Shown one piece after another: positions 44,910 through 56,465 of a DNA stretch of 64,000 bases; the stretch's first letter is position 1; every line of letters starts with the position of its first letter. The stretch spans positions 186,001 through 250,000 of the forward strand of contig NW_025407845.1 of the NCBI RefSeq assembly GCF_003324165.1, written 5' to 3'. A program made the translations under genes and the position numbers. Below the pieces are notes generated by a model, which searched no databases, was not told the origin of the DNA, and was given only the letters and a program-made list of their open reading frames with translations. Source of the stretch: Naegleria lovaniensis. Its lineage: Eukaryota > Heterolobosea > Eutetramitea > Acrasida > Naegleriidae.

Positions 44910-45683
44910 CTTGTTCAAACTTTGCCAAACAATTTCCAATAAGCTTTGAGTTGACAGACAGAGACTGGAGAGCAATTTCTTTGTCGTCAGTTGTGCTATT
45001 GGATTAGATTGTGTAATTTTTGTTGACTCAAAATATCGCCTGTACAAATCATCGTTTGATGCCATTCCATAATATGTATGATATTTGGATTCGTGTTGTT
45101 GTGCGTTTTGCAAATTTCTCATCTCTAGCAAAATATCTGCGTAGTAATACATGAATACAGAGTGAAGAAATATTTGTCTTTCTTCCCTTGTTCTGAGTTG
45201 TGCGATTAATCGTTGAAACTCAATAGAATGCTCTGTAAAATAGGAAATATTATCTTCGAAAAATTGTAAAGTGTTAAATACAAATGGAGTGAAATTGGCA
45301 TTTGGCAACACTTTCTTTCTTAATTTCTGCAAATATTGTTGCTTTTTTACAAGATACTCCATATTTGAGAGAGAATTTTTCCTTTCAGATACTCTTTCGT
45401 CTTCTTCCTGTTTTTTCATTCTTTTTTCTTGTTGTTTCAACAACATTGTAAGAAAATCCTTGGTGCTTGACTTCGGAGTGGTTGTTTTGCTCTTCTTTTC
45501 ATCTTGTAATTGCTCCAAAAATTCCTCAATGAATGGTGCTTTAAAATTGTACTTTTGTGATTGGCTTTCTGCTGCCAATTTATTTCCTATTGATGAAGTA
45601 CTATTATCACTTTTCGGAGATTTCCGATGTGCATGACTAGCGCTTTCGTTTGATGATGAACCTTTGCTTGATGATTTCTTCAT
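44800..45683 (-). CDS. unknown Ser/Lys-rich coiled-coil protein
   Basis: The first 212 codons (45046-45683) are certain: a Ser/Lys-rich head, a coiled coil with Lys/Glu clusters (LLKQQEKRMKKQEEDERV) and a folded helical segment (FNTLQFFEDNISYF to YYYADILLEM). Read straight on, the frame ends at 44877 with a poor tail. Removing a 50-nt stretch (44996-45045, GTACAG...CCAATAG, with TCTAAT as a branch-like site) joins a better tail that includes DSEELYDLVNSLNSRESLI and stops at 44800, for 277 residues. I prefer the spliced form, but its donor is unusual. The C-terminal part lies in duplicated block C. Family not recognised. Confidence 0.6.
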
Positions 45684-45807
45684 TTTTTTTGTAATAGCAA
45701 AATGGATGGGGAGAACGTCATCAATAGGAAATAATTTGGCAACTGTGTGTCCTTTTGTAAAGATCTATTTTAGTTTACGAGTTCTTGAATTCCCAACCCT
45801 AGAAAAA

Positions 45808-46578
45808 ATGTCTTCGTCATCATCATCAACTCCCGAAGAAAAGGTAACCCTCAATATTCGATTGTTGGACGGAACACCACTGCAAGTTATCTTCAAAGCA
45901 GAGGCTAAATTATCAGTCGTTCAACGTTATGTTCAAGTCAAAGCAGTTGAACTCGAAAAACATAAATTACCTTTTGGATCCGCATATATTGAAGACAATG
46001 GAATTGAATTTGAAACCTTGATGCCAAAGAAACGATTTCACTTTGAAGAGTTTCCGAATATTACTTTGAAAGAGGCTGGTTTATTTCCTAAAGCTGCTCT
46101 CGTTGTGGTACGAGTAAATAAAGATCCTAATGATTTGAAGAGAGGAAAAGGAACGATTGCTGATGCTCAAAAAGGAGATGGTAAGTGTGGCTGATGATCA
46201 ATGTTGATGATTAAATATTATTTCATGTGGCGATCAAACAATTTAAATTTATTGCGTATTTATTGAATTATTAATCTCGGATCACAATCAATATAATAAT
46301 TATTAAAATATGTTGTGAAAGTAATCCATCATGCACATCATGTTCGGGGTGACAATCATGAAAAGAAACAAGCCTTCGCTGAGAAGCAACGCTTGGAGGA
46401 ACAAGAGCAAAAGAAAAAGGAAGTTGAAGAGAAGAAAAGGGAATTAGAAAAAATTAGAGCTCAAATTAAAGAAGATAAAGATACGAGACAAACTGTTGAT
46501 TGGGTGGGAAATGCATTAAAAAAGGATAAAAAGGATACCACAAAGAGTGCAAATATACCGCCAAGTGATGATCAGTAA
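45808..46578 (+). CDS. UBX/ubiquitin-like domain protein with C-terminal coiled coil
   Basis: Two exons (45808-46180, 46322-46578) give 209 residues. Residues 10-115 read as a UBX-type ubiquitin fold: VTLNIRLLDGTPLQVIF at the first strands and FETLMPKKRFHFEEFPNITLKEAGLFPKAALVVVRV at the FPR/late-strand region. UBX domains usually dock on p97/Cdc48. The FPR loop, needed for docking, is not clearly present (MPKKRF in its place). Exon 2 adds a His-rich link (VIHHAHHVRGDNH) and a Lys/Glu coiled coil. UBX sits N-terminal, unlike most UBX proteins; p97 binding is unproven. Confidence 0.6.
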
Positions 46579-46676
46579 TACTATCACGTTCGTCGATTTT
46601 AAATCGTGAATTCTCAAATTATTTGTAAATATGCCAATGATGATCAAAATCCAAGTGAAATTTTCAACTAGCTCCG

Positions 46677-47090
46677 TTACTTTTCCAATGCTTCTTTTGC
46701 TTTCAAATATTCCTCAAACATTTGTTTTCGTTGCTGTTTGGTGTAGGTTTGCTCAAAACTTGTTGGCCATCTTTCAACATCGACATACTTTTCGTCCATA
46801 GGAGGAATAAATAATCCAGTTTTTTCATCATGCTTTAAAATACTTAATAAAAACAATCCTTCACGACGTTTCCTCTGTATAATCCTATCATCATAATGCC
46901 GAGCAATATATCTATTTTCAAAGAATTCGATAGTCATTCCTACTAAAAAAAGATAAAACCCTCCTACAACAAAATAAAACCAAGGAGTGGTTGTAGGAGG
47001 TCTTAATTTAATTTTTCCATCTCGTGATTGCCCCGTACTCAATAAATAGAGTCGATCGTATAATTTGGAGAGGAAAGGCTGTTCCGACAT
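46677..47090 (-). CDS. small single-pass membrane protein, unknown
   Basis: 137 residues in one exon; the ATG follows AAAAAA. A basic N-terminal segment of 35 residues precedes one membrane helix (WFYFVVGGFYLFLVGMTIEFF), then a basic, Arg/Lys-rich helix and a charged C-terminus with an Arg-Lys-rich coiled coil. Size and layout fit accessory subunits of mitochondrial respiratory complexes, but I see no diagnostic motif. Faces the UBX gene tail to tail, about 100 bp apart. Confidence 0.55.
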   Translation of the reverse strand: MSEQPFLSKLYDRLYLLSTGQSRDGKIKLRPPTTTPWFYFVVGGFYLFLVGMTIEFFENRYIARHYDDRIIQRKRREGLFLLSILKHDEKTGLFIPPMDEKYVDVERWPTSFEQTYTKQQRKQMFEEYLKAKEALEK

Positions 47091-47150
47091 TTTTTTAATA
47101 ATTATTATTTAACCATTTTATTTCATGAAACAAATTTTCAAATCCAAAAA

Positions 47151-48206
47151 ATGGCTCAACTGGAACACACAGATCGTTGTGTGTGTATTAATTGTGGACA
47201 CATTCAACAGCACACTCCGATCTATTCAAAACAAGGACAAAAGGATATACGATTAAATCATTGTGAGAAGTGTAATGGTTTGATAGATAAATTGGTGGAA
47301 TATGAAATGACAACGATTGTATTTGATTTACTGTTGCTGAAAACAAAGGCTTTTATTCACGTATTATTTAATTATTTGGATAGATCTAAAATTGTGAATG
47401 TACGTGTATTCTAGCGTTAAAAAATTGTGAATGTTAGAAAATTAATTTTCGGAATTTAGTATAATTTATTACGATTAAGTCTATTTTCTGTTTTGGTCCG
47501 AACATGTTAGTATTATTTTATATGTGGTTGATATACAATTATTTTCATTGACTAAAAAGATTTAAAATTTTTGATGATTACCAAGAATGAAATTACTGAT
47601 CTGTGTGATGGATTTTATGTCTCTGAATCCAATAACCAATTGATATTTCTTGAGAATGCGTCACTTTTTTACTTATTTTTCTTTTTCATGGCTCTTGAAG
47701 TGATCTTGTCTGTGATATTCCTTCTCTTGGCATCATTTGTATTGACTCCACGCGGAATGTATGTTGAAAACGTTGTTTATCATTAATTTGAAATTATGTA
47801 AAAATCATTCGTCACTACTAGTAAGCAAAAGGTTCACGTATTAATTATGGGAACACTATTAAGTTCGTTTACAGAGCTCTGGAGATTACCTCTGATTATT
47901 TGGAAGAATGAGATTGAACCTCTTTCGCCTTACATTACCTTCTCAATAACTATTTATAGTTTTATTACCATCATGACTGTGTGTAGAGTGGTTTTATTTG
48001 AAGTTGGAGATTTCAACAAGGAAAATCCTTCTCCAAGACTCAAGTGGATATACTCGTTCGTTGTTACATTGATAAGCTTTTTATTCAAAATTGTATTGTG
48101 TGCCTTAGTTATGGAGTTGCTCATGCAAGAAAGGAGATGTATTTCTCAATATCATGATTGGTCATTACTAATGGAGCTTGTCAAGCATATTTCATTTTAC
48201 AAATAA
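47151..48206 (+). CDS. ARV1: ARV1, ER sterol homeostasis protein
   Basis: Three exons (47151-47399, 47586-47758, 47822-48206) give 268 residues, very near human ARV1 (271). The zinc-binding AHD is at the start: CVCINCG and HCEKCNGLIDKLVEYEM, then FDLLLLKTKAFIHVLFN. Exons 2-3 carry the membrane helices (FYLFFFFMALEVILSVIFLLL, then SPYITFSITIYSFITIMTVCRVV, and a last one near the end). ARV1 works at the ER in sterol and GPI-precursor handling. Intron sites are canonical (GTACGT, GTATGT) with matching phases. A stopless tail beyond 48250 is treated as 3' non-coding. Confidence 0.88.
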
Positions 48207-48428
48207 CTTTAAAGTCATGTTCCACGGTTTATCTTGACGTTGAATTTAGGTTGAATGGATTGTAGCTTTAGAGTCTACTGAAAGCACTCCTATGTTTGAA
48301 ACTGTGTCTCCACGTTGGTCACAACCAAAGCCAGGACACTCTAGTTCAAATGATGCTACTTTGTTTGAATCAATAAATATTTATTGGGCAACGATTCATT
48401 TCTCCATGCTCAACAGTTGTTTGAACTT

Positions 48429-49397
48429 CTACTTGAAATATTTACATTCAGCCTTCTCAATGGTTCCTTCTCCATACCCAGGTAAGTTACGAGCTGCGGG
48501 AAGTTGAGAAAGTCTCACTGCTCTATCAATAGAATCCTTAATCCATGGTGCCTCCTTATCAAAATCAGTCAAATCAGTAAATTGATTCAAATCTTCAAAT
48601 TGATTTGAATTTCTCAAATAATTTCCCCACAAAAACTCCACAAACTCTTTTTCACTTTTACCATAACCACCTGCTCTTCGATCAAAATAACTCAATGATC
48701 GAAATGGATCGTTTTTCAAATACAAAATCGATGTGGGAAGAGAATCTGGAAAATCCTTCAAAGGTCTTCCTCTTTCATCATTGGTATAGGTCAAATTATT
48801 TCGTACCATGGTACTCCAAAATGTATTTCGATCCATTCTTGAATAATCTTTCTGAATGGTTGCATACACATAACGATCTGCCAGGTCTGCATACGAATGA
48901 GGTAAATCCTTACTCTTCAATAAGGTAATGGCATACAACAAGTGATGATGATCCGTAATATATAATGAAATATTCGAATGAGTATGTTGATTATTATTGT
49001 AATATCCCAAAACCACTGGTACTGGATTCTTTTCTAAATGATCATAAAAATCACTTGTGGAATCCTTTTCCAAAATATTCAACAAGTGATCACGTTTACA
49101 AGCAGCAGCTACATAACCGACTGGAAGTTGTGTTGGAAAAGCATCAATGACTTTCATGAGACAAGTATCACCTTCTCGGAGTGAGCCAGGTTCTTCTAAA
49201 CAATATTTGAGAGATTTACTGCTTCGTTTGCTTGATGTGAATTTGATATTATTTGAATATGAAGTGGGAGCTTGATAAATTCTAGTCTTCACCTCCTCGA
49301 GTGTTGTTGCAGTCATTGGGATAGCCACAACAACAACGAGTGGTATCATCATGATTAAGAGAACCATCATCAACCATCGGACTTGTGATGTGAACAT
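48429..49397 (-). CDS. secreted ParB-like (ParBc_2 type) protein
   Basis: A 322-residue single exon. A signal peptide or anchor spans 7-28 (RWLMMVLLIMMIPLVVVVAI). The mature part matches the bacterial and protist ParBc_2 family: VPVVLGYYNN, then ISLYITDHHHLLYAI with the DHHH motif, VYATIQKDYSRMD and KEFVEFLWGNYLR. Despite the name, family members have no proven nuclease activity. Cys pairs suit an exported protein. The bacterial affinity of the family suggests horizontal transfer into the lineage; codon use does not look foreign by eye. Role unknown. Confidence 0.7.
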   Translation of the reverse strand: MFTSQVRWLMMVLLIMMIPLVVVVAIPMTATTLEEVKTRIYQAPTSYSNNIKFTSSKRSSKSLKYCLEEPGSLREGDTCLMKVIDAFPTQLPVGYVAAACKRDHLLNILEKDSTSDFYDHLEKNPVPVVLGYYNNNQHTHSNISLYITDHHHLLYAITLLKSKDLPHSYADLADRYVYATIQKDYSRMDRNTFWSTMVRNNLTYTNDERGRPLKDFPDSLPTSILYLKNDPFRSLSYFDRRAGGYGKSEKEFVEFLWGNYLRNSNQFEDLNQFTDLTDFDKEAPWIKDSIDRAVRLSQLPAARNLPGYGEGTIEKAECKYFK

Positions 49398-49571
49398 TTT
49401 TTTTGTGGTGTGCGTGAATGTGCAAACTCAAAGCTCCGGATTATCATAATGGTTCACACAATATGGTTGCGGAGTTCAGTGTTACTGAAATTTCACTTGT
49501 GGTTGTATGTAACAATCATGATTCCTTGGAACCAATTGGTTGAATTGAACTAAAAAGTTGTGAAGTTCAGA

Positions 49572-51379
49572 CTAATGAGACAAAGTGCGAATGGAAATGT
49601 CAGTAAATGCTCCTCCTTGTTCCGTGCTTTGTAAGATCTTACTCGTATTTGGAAAGAGTTTGAACATGGATGGTCTTAGATTACAATGGAAAACAATGAG
49701 GGATGAACTCTCCCATTGTCGTGTACGGCCTGTCCGCGAGCAAATAGATCCACCGAAAATATAGACCTTATTTCTTTTACGATCATAATTCATGGAGAAG
49801 TAGTTTCGTCCAACAAACGCTTCGTCAAATTCATTCTCATTGAGTTCGTATGGGTTGTTGTTAGTGAGGGTTGTTGAAGAATTGTTTTGATGAACTCCTC
49901 GAAACATATTGTTCATGCCTTCCAAACATGCTTCTTCCGACAAGCTTTTCGAGAACTTGGTATTTACAAGATATTCAACTTGTGAATCATAACTGGAAAG
50001 TGACTCGTTAACTTCCCATCTCAGCTCATCAATATCAAAAATGAATATTTCATGAGGAAAATCGTCTGCATGATCACGTGTGTGACATGTACCTCCATAG
50101 TAGAGCAATTTGGAATCACTCAACTGAGCGGCACAATGAGAACGAATTTTGTCTGTTTTGATCCATGGTGTTCTGTTGAGTATTTTCAAATGATTGGGTG
50201 GAACTTTTCGATCCTTTAGTAATGGGCAAGGGTCTCTAGAGGGTCGGACATGTGTTTCAAGAATCATCCATGTTTTTGATTTGAAATAGTAGAACAGTAA
50301 ATCATTGCTTAAAGGTGCATTTTCACCACTTCTCATCTTTCCACCAATTACGATCATAACATCATGTTTTTTGAAATATACAGCTTGGTGATATGCAACT
50401 GGAAATGTCACTTGGTCATATCCAATCATATTTTCATGTTTCATATTTGTGAAATGCATAGTATTATCTCCTATTCGACTCATTCTGTAAAAAGAGTTTG
50501 TGAAAATTAAATTGCCTCCATGTCCACCATAGGAATAATATTCGTCTTTACCTCTCTTGATAATGGTGTGACCTTCAAGGAAAGGAAATATATTTGATCC
50601 AGATCGATTGATGGGTTCATATTGTTTCCATTCCAATGTTTTCATGTTCAACGAAAAGACTTCATTGGTCAAATTTCGACCTTGTTTTAAACCACCATGC
50701 CTAGAGTCATGACGAGCCAAGTAGGTATCAACAATTTTGTCGTTATGCATGGATCCATTTACTTACATGAAAACTTCGAGTAATTCCTCATCAAAATAAA
50801 CTCCAGGAAATATTCTGCCACCAATGGGTGCATTTCCAGAGGTTGAAATTTCTTCTACAGCAACAGAATCTAAAAGTAAAATTTAAAAGTAAGAAACGAT
50901 GCGAGTCTGCTCAAAAAAGACCTACCAATTCCTTCGTATAAATGATCAATATCGGATAATGAAATTCTAAATAAACAATCATCTTTGATCGATCGATAAT
51001 AATGATGCCATGCATGAGCACCTATAAATATATACAAATAATCATCATGAGTAAATTGAAAAGTGTGTGATCTGTTCCAAAGTCCTTCGGAAGATGGATC
51101 GCTAAAATCCAATGTTTTGGATTTCTCTCGATTGATGGTTGGTCCTTCTAACAAAATTTGTTTCACCTGATCGACATAAAAATCGGCGTGTGGTTTCAAT
51201 GATGAACCATCCCGACGCGATTTATGAGTACTGGGGTAGAAAATTGGTTGATAAAGTTCATTCGTTTCAGGAATGATGATCGTTTGGCTTGTATTATCGT
51301 TGCTGTTATCCACAAAATTACTGAAGGGTGATAAACGATGGGGTTGATGATTCATGTTTCGGCTCTGATGAACACCCAT
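49572..51379 (-). CDS. kelch-repeat protein
   Basis: Three exons (50926-51379, 50767-50869, 49572-50700) give 561 residues if the first in-frame ATG (51379) is the start. The exon 2-3 join removes 66 nt and yields VFMHGGLKQGRNLTNEVF, a kelch motif. Further blades include YYSYGGHGGN, VMIVIGGKM, KLLYYGGTC and KVYIFGGSIC, which form a beta-propeller. The first 90 residues are Ser/Asn/His-rich. The open frame extends about 30 codons beyond 51379 but has no ATG there, so a short upstream exon is possible. No BTB, RhoGAP or other domain is attached, unlike the gene at 12.9 kb. Confidence 0.7.
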
Positions 51380-51538
51380 GACCGAAATTCGACGATGATT
51401 ATTTTTTGTTTTTTTTAAGTTCCAATCTTTCGGGATGTTTTCGACAAACGAATGTACATTCGATGATGAAGTCACTCATCTTTCTTCTTCATTTCAATCA
51501 TTCTAACATATTAGTGTATGAGAAGATGAATTCTTTAT

Positions 51539-52492
51539 CTACAAATCAAAGAATGAATCAATTTCCTCTAGAACTCCTAATTGTTGAGGCGCTGCCAAGT
51601 TCAAAACACTTTCATCTTGATTCTTAGTAATAAACTCTTCAAAAGATATAGGATCCACTCCAATGCCTTCCATTGATTGACGATATCGTTCATATTCCCT
51701 TCGTCTTGATTCCTCCTTCTCTTTTTCTCTCGCTTGCTCTAACTTTTTCCTTCTTTCTTCTTCATGAATTTCTTGATGTTTATGTGCTTTATGAATAATT
51801 TCTTTGGCCTTCTCTACAGCTTTCATTTCCTTAGACACATTTTCAAGAATTTGTTGAGACACCAATTTCATTTCGTGTTCTTCTTCTTCCTTCTCGTTGA
51901 CCCTTGTTAACTTTCGAGTGTCAACTTCAGCAAAGTACTTGTTTGCTTTTTCGAGATAGGCTTTCAATTTTTCGTCTTGTTCAGTCTCTGATTCTTCTTG
52001 GTCAATATTCGTTGGAGATTGATGTCGTTTCTTTTTCTTTTGGGATGAGGAGGACTTCTTCTTCGACTTCTTGGTCGTACTTGTTTTCTTCTTTTTCTTC
52101 TTTTCCGTGTATTCTTCATCTTCAGAGGATTTGGTTGAACGATCTCCTTCTGTTTCATCACTGTCTTCCGAGGTGTGTTCTGAATATTTTCGTTTGGAGG
52201 TTGAGGTTCTTTGTTTTCTCTTGGATACACGAGGCTTCTTCTCATAGGATCGTTCATTCGTTGAGATTTGATCGTCATCTGCCATGGTGGATGTAGTCAT
52301 TGCTGATGATGTTTTTAATTCAACATCATCATAGTTTGATGGATTCTGTTCTTCTGCTTCATCTCCCGAAATGCTAATGTCATCGAGTTGTTTCAAGTGA
52401 AGAGAAGAGGCTTTATGGTCCTCATGATCGAGAGCTAGTTCAGAAGAAATTCTTCTTCCAATGGTGGTTTGTTTCCGTGAGTAGGTTCTCAT
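51539..52492 (-). CDS. Lys-rich nuclear-type protein with coiled coil
   Basis: 317 residues from the ATG at 52492. The first 170 residues are charged: acidic and Ser-rich stretches alternating with long Lys runs (KKKKKKTSTTKKSKKK and SSQKKKKRHQ), which are strong nuclear localisation candidates. A coiled coil of about 90 residues follows (EKLKAYLEKANKYFAEVD onward to REYERYRQSMEG), then SFEEFITKNQDESVLNL and an acidic end. Composition suggests a chromatin or nucleolar protein, but no domain is recognisable. The longer reading frame upstream of 52492 has no ATG in good context. Confidence 0.6.
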   Translation of the reverse strand: MRTYSRKQTTIGRRISSELALDHEDHKASSLHLKQLDDISISGDEAEEQNPSNYDDVELKTSSAMTTSTMADDDQISTNERSYEKKPRVSKRKQRTSTSKRKYSEHTSEDSDETEGDRSTKSSEDEEYTEKKKKKKTSTTKKSKKKSSSSQKKKKRHQSPTNIDQEESETEQDEKLKAYLEKANKYFAEVDTRKLTRVNEKEEEEHEMKLVSQQILENVSKEMKAVEKAKEIIHKAHKHQEIHEEERRKKLEQAREKEKEESRRREYERYRQSMEGIGVDPISFEEFITKNQDESVLNLAAPQQLGVLEEIDSFFDL

Positions 52493-52626
52493 GATGATGA
52501 TACAGTCAATGTGTGAAAGTGAGGCGCTGTATTGAGTGAATAAATAAACAGAGAGCGTTAACGTTCTTTTTTTTGAATTTTGAAAAAGGCGGCTAAAAAG
52601 AGTTGCCCAAATCGCAGAACGAAAAA

Positions 52627-54854
52627 ATGCTTTTGAGAGCAAGTTCAAAAGCAAACGCGTTTCGTTCGTCATCATCCCGTCGGGGAGGCTTCTTCGGGAA
52701 TTTGGATCATAACAAGAATTGGCTATTGATGATCATTAAACTTTTATCTTTTCTTCTCGTGTTCTCTAACGCTATCATGAATGGAGAACCAACAAAACCT
52801 CTCCATTTACGAAAATTCAATCCCGAAGCTTTCTTTCATTTCATTCAGCTCACGGATATACATACGGAGGATTTTAGTTCTTATCGTGTTGGAGGAAAAC
52901 AATATTGGGAAGCAAAGGAACGATTTGATGATTTGAAAGAGTTATTTGGAACTATACTTCCGCAACGTGTAAAACCTAAATTTGTCATTATTACTGGAGA
53001 CTTGACTCACGCCGTTCCTATTTCATTTGATCGGGAGAAACAAGATTGGATCACTCGTACCATGAATATTTATGTTCCAGGTCAGTCACAAGAGCAGTGG
53101 GAAATGTATCAAGAGTGTATGCAATTAGGAAAAAAGGTGTTACTAGAACATTTTCCACTCGAAAATCAGAATGAAAGTATTCAGCTGAGATATCCTTTTG
53201 AAAAGGAAATACACAAGGAAGATAGAATATTTGATTTGCCAGGAAATCATGATAGCTTTGGAACTCAAAATAAGGCAGATCCACAAAGTCGATTGTTTTT
53301 GAACTATTCTCAAAGTGGAAAATTTTTCTCATACCCAAAACGTCAGAGAAATCCAAAATTTTCAACAATTGCATGTTCTGAAAAAGATGTGACGTCTTTC
53401 TTTTCGTTCGATTTTAAGTCATCATTTGGAACCTATAGATTTGCTCTACTAGATAGCACTCCAAGTATTGGAAGTTATAGACCTATTAATTTTTTTTCTA
53501 ACATTCCACATTGTCAAATCGAGAAATTGGAAAATATTCTTGGAAGAGCAGGTGATCAAGTTAATCAAACATTAGTATTTGGACATTACCCATCTTCCAT
53601 GATAACTATTACAGAGGCCGATGGGAATGTTTCACAGAAAACAATGTCTGAATTTTTTAAAGCTACGAACGCTCATTCTTATTTCAGTGGTCATTTGCAC
53701 AAAGTGTTTCATGACATGAGAAAGTTCATCCCAACAAGTGGTCATTTAGAAATTCAGTCTCCTGATTTCAAGAAAGAGAGAAGTTTCAAAATTATAGCGA
53801 TTGACAATGACAAGGTATCATTTGAAGATTTTACACTACCATATTTGAAAAATCGGCCAGGTGTGTTAATAACGCATCCAAAAGATTGTAAATATTACTC
53901 TAAAAAGGAGCCTCATACTGAAACTGGGCCGTTCATTCGAATGTTGATTGTCACACCCACAAATTTTGACGAAATAGAGCTTTTTGTGAAAGTAGATGGA
54001 GCTGCTTTAAACCAATCATTGAAGGTGACTCCACAAACAGTCGAGTACCGAATTCCCTTCGAATTTTCGAAAATAGCCAATTCTACACAGCACCTCATTA
54101 GCGTTGTGTATAAGAATGAAGTCATTCTTGAGCACCATTTTTCCTTCAACGATTCAATTTGTCATATTGAAACATCAAAATGGAGTTTAGAGAGAATATA
54201 TTCATACATATCATGGTTAGTGCTTAGCATGAATTGGAGGAGTTTATTTCGCTCAGTCACCACTTGGCATGCTGGTGTGCTGTTGCTATCGTAATAGTTG
54301 CCAGACGCTACGGCTTCCTAAATATTGCCTCTACTTTGGATTTGTTATATCTAATTGCACATCCAATTTCCATGAGATATGGAATTTGGTTTATTGGCGA
54401 ATTGACTACGGGAAGCAGATTTGGAGGCCTAATTAATTTGACCTATTTCTATTTCAATCCATCTCCTTTGAATGATGCAGAGGAAAAGCACAACTTATTT
54501 TCATATCCTATAACTATTGTGGATGATTCTACCGTGTTCTTCACTCTCGTTGGACCAACATTTGTTTTTTCATATTTAACAACTTTACTTGGTTTCATAG
54601 TCCTAGATCGGCTAAACTCACTAGAGAAAAAGTCGTCAACAAGATACTCAAAAACGAGGATAATAATCACATTGTTGGTTCTCATTGCTAACTTTGTCTC
54701 TTTTTTATTTAACTTTTATAGAAAGTATGCCAGGTCTTATGGAAAACTAACTCTTATAACTTCCCCGAATAATATTATTTTGCCACTTTATGGCTGTATC
54801 AAGCTGGCACTCACAAGACAAGAAGAAGAAGAAACAAAAACTAAAAAAGAGTAA
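52627..54854 (+). CDS. TMEM62-like membrane metallophosphoesterase
   Basis: Two exons (52627-54215, 54257-54854), joined over a 41-nt GTTAGT...GCTCAG intron, give 728 residues. Metallophosphoesterase motifs are complete and in order: LTDIHTED, GDLTH, GNHD, GHYP and SGHLHK. An N-terminal membrane helix (NWLLMIIKLLSFLLVFSNAI) places the enzyme domain in the lumen or outside. A beta-sandwich domain follows. After the short intron come about five C-terminal helices, for example YPITIVDDSTVFF and LLVLIANFVSFLFNFY. Human TMEM62 has the same order and is uncharacterised as an enzyme. Without the intron the gene looks like two overlapping frames. Phosphoester substrate unknown. Confidence 0.85.
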
Positions 54855-54866
54855 GGCAATAATAAT

Positions 54867-56465
54867 TTATAAAACTAAATCAAGAATCATCATGACAATG
54901 AAGCCCAAAAAGAAGCCAGTGAGCCCTATTCTACTCGTCAACTTGTAGAAACGAGGTCTCTTTTTCCGAATTGGCTCCACAATAGAGATGGGTTCCAATG
55001 ACAGAGAGGATCCTTTGCCCTCTTCCAACTTGGATGGAACCAAATCTGATTTTGGCTCGCAACCATGGCCATGTTTTGTAATTGTTTCAGGAATCAACTC
55101 ATTCACAACGACAAAGACCATACAAGCTGCTGCAAACGACAAGGCATATGGCAAAATACTCTCGCTAAAGTATACTAAACCTGAGCCAATTAAACCACCT
55201 AAACCATTGTGAATACACTCTTCTATTCAAACATCGACCAAAATTACTTACCAATAATCTCAACTAAGGCACTAGCACTTCCAATGAGGAATGCTTTAAC
55301 AAATCCAGCACCATCTCGAACCAAAGGAAGTGACACTGACAACCCTTCTGGTATGTTTTGAATACCTACACCTATACTCAAGCTTACTGCACTGGAAATT
55401 GAAATACCTGTTTTACCCAATCCAATAGATCCAAAAGCCACTCCTACAACTACACCCTCAGGTAAATTGTGAATTGTCTATTGAAATTATTTCACACAGT
55501 TATTACAAAAAAGATGATTCATGAAATGCAATGAATCCTTACCATTGACATCATCAACAAGGATGATCTTCTAAATTTGATCAGGAATTCACTCATCCTA
55601 CGTTTCCAATCTTTCTTTTGTGGTTCCAAATTCATAGTTGGAGATGGATCCTCTTGTTTTTGTTGCGATGATGGTTGTGCCTGCTCCATGCTGTTTGTTA
55701 CGGTAGTTCCACACAGGACTGATCAGTCTTATCCTCTTCTTTGGATGGACGAATAATGTTCTCACAAGAATCGGATGCTTGGAGTAAACTCGTTGAAGAA
55801 GGTGTTGCCTCATGATGGGACAGCATGGGTTGAATGGTACTCAATTCATTCTCTTTTAATTTCTGCAACTCTCGGTCGTACTGTATTTTCTTCTTTTCTA
55901 CATAATCATTGATGTAATCAAGAGCAACATCAAAAACAAGAAAGAAGATGATTCCAATTGCGAATCCTCCAAATACTATGTGTTTTTGATGGAATTTGGT
56001 TTCATTGAAAGGAATTAATTTGTTTGAAATATACAATCCCGATAGAACATTCATATGAAAAACCGAATCATCAAGAAATTTAGGAACACCATTCTCAATC
56101 TGTGAGTACTCACCTGGCAAAACTGAAACATATTCGGGATATTGTTTCTCGGATAACTCGATGGCAGGAACCAATAATGAGAAGAAGCTAGCAGCAAGCA
56201 TGATACCACCTCCTAACCCAAAGCTCAAGGCTAGGAAATCATCATAGAATCGATTCGTGGATTTAGCACAGCAAATCATGAAGAAGCAAGCTGCAGCTCC
56301 GAGTGTTGTAAATAACCAATTGATGGTTGTGAAGATAACTCCGAGGCCAATGGGATGTATTTGCAACAAGACATCATAGGGAGATGTTGAATTTGTTGAA
56401 TTGTTGATATCGTTGAGTGCTGTGGATATCGAGTAATGTTGGTGCGAAATGGAACGAAAAGGCAT
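54867..56465 (-). CDS. ZIP family metal transporter (GufA/SLC39A11-like)
   Basis: Four exons (55766-56465, 55543-55718, 55252-55477, 54867-55198) give 477 residues. TM4 and TM5 metal-site motifs are present: SMTIHNLPEGVVVGVAFG and VGIQNIPEGLSVSLPL, then LIGSASALVEIIG, as in the GufA/ZIP11 branch. The first intron is 47 nt (GTGAGA...GATCAG) and lies in the cytosolic loop; without it the gene looks broken. A Lys/Glu/Ser/Gln-rich loop lies between TM3 and TM4. Start is uncertain: 56465 is preferred, with earlier in-frame ATGs at 56540 and 56585. ZIPs import zinc or other divalent metals into the cytosol. No His-rich loop as in other ZIPs. Confidence 0.85.

Noticed and set aside
48250-48507. Plus-strand open stretch after ARV1
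   Set aside because: ARV1 already has full family length, no donor links to it in frame, and it overlaps the end of the ParB-like gene.
52588-52593. GGCGGC near the TMEM62 and Lys-rich gene starts as another E2F-like site
   Set aside because: It lacks the TTTSSCGC pattern with its T-run on the correct side; too weak to include.
52603-54854. TMEM62 gene as two frameshifted pieces
   Set aside because: A 41-nt GT-AG intron at 54216-54256 restores the frame and fits the family layout.
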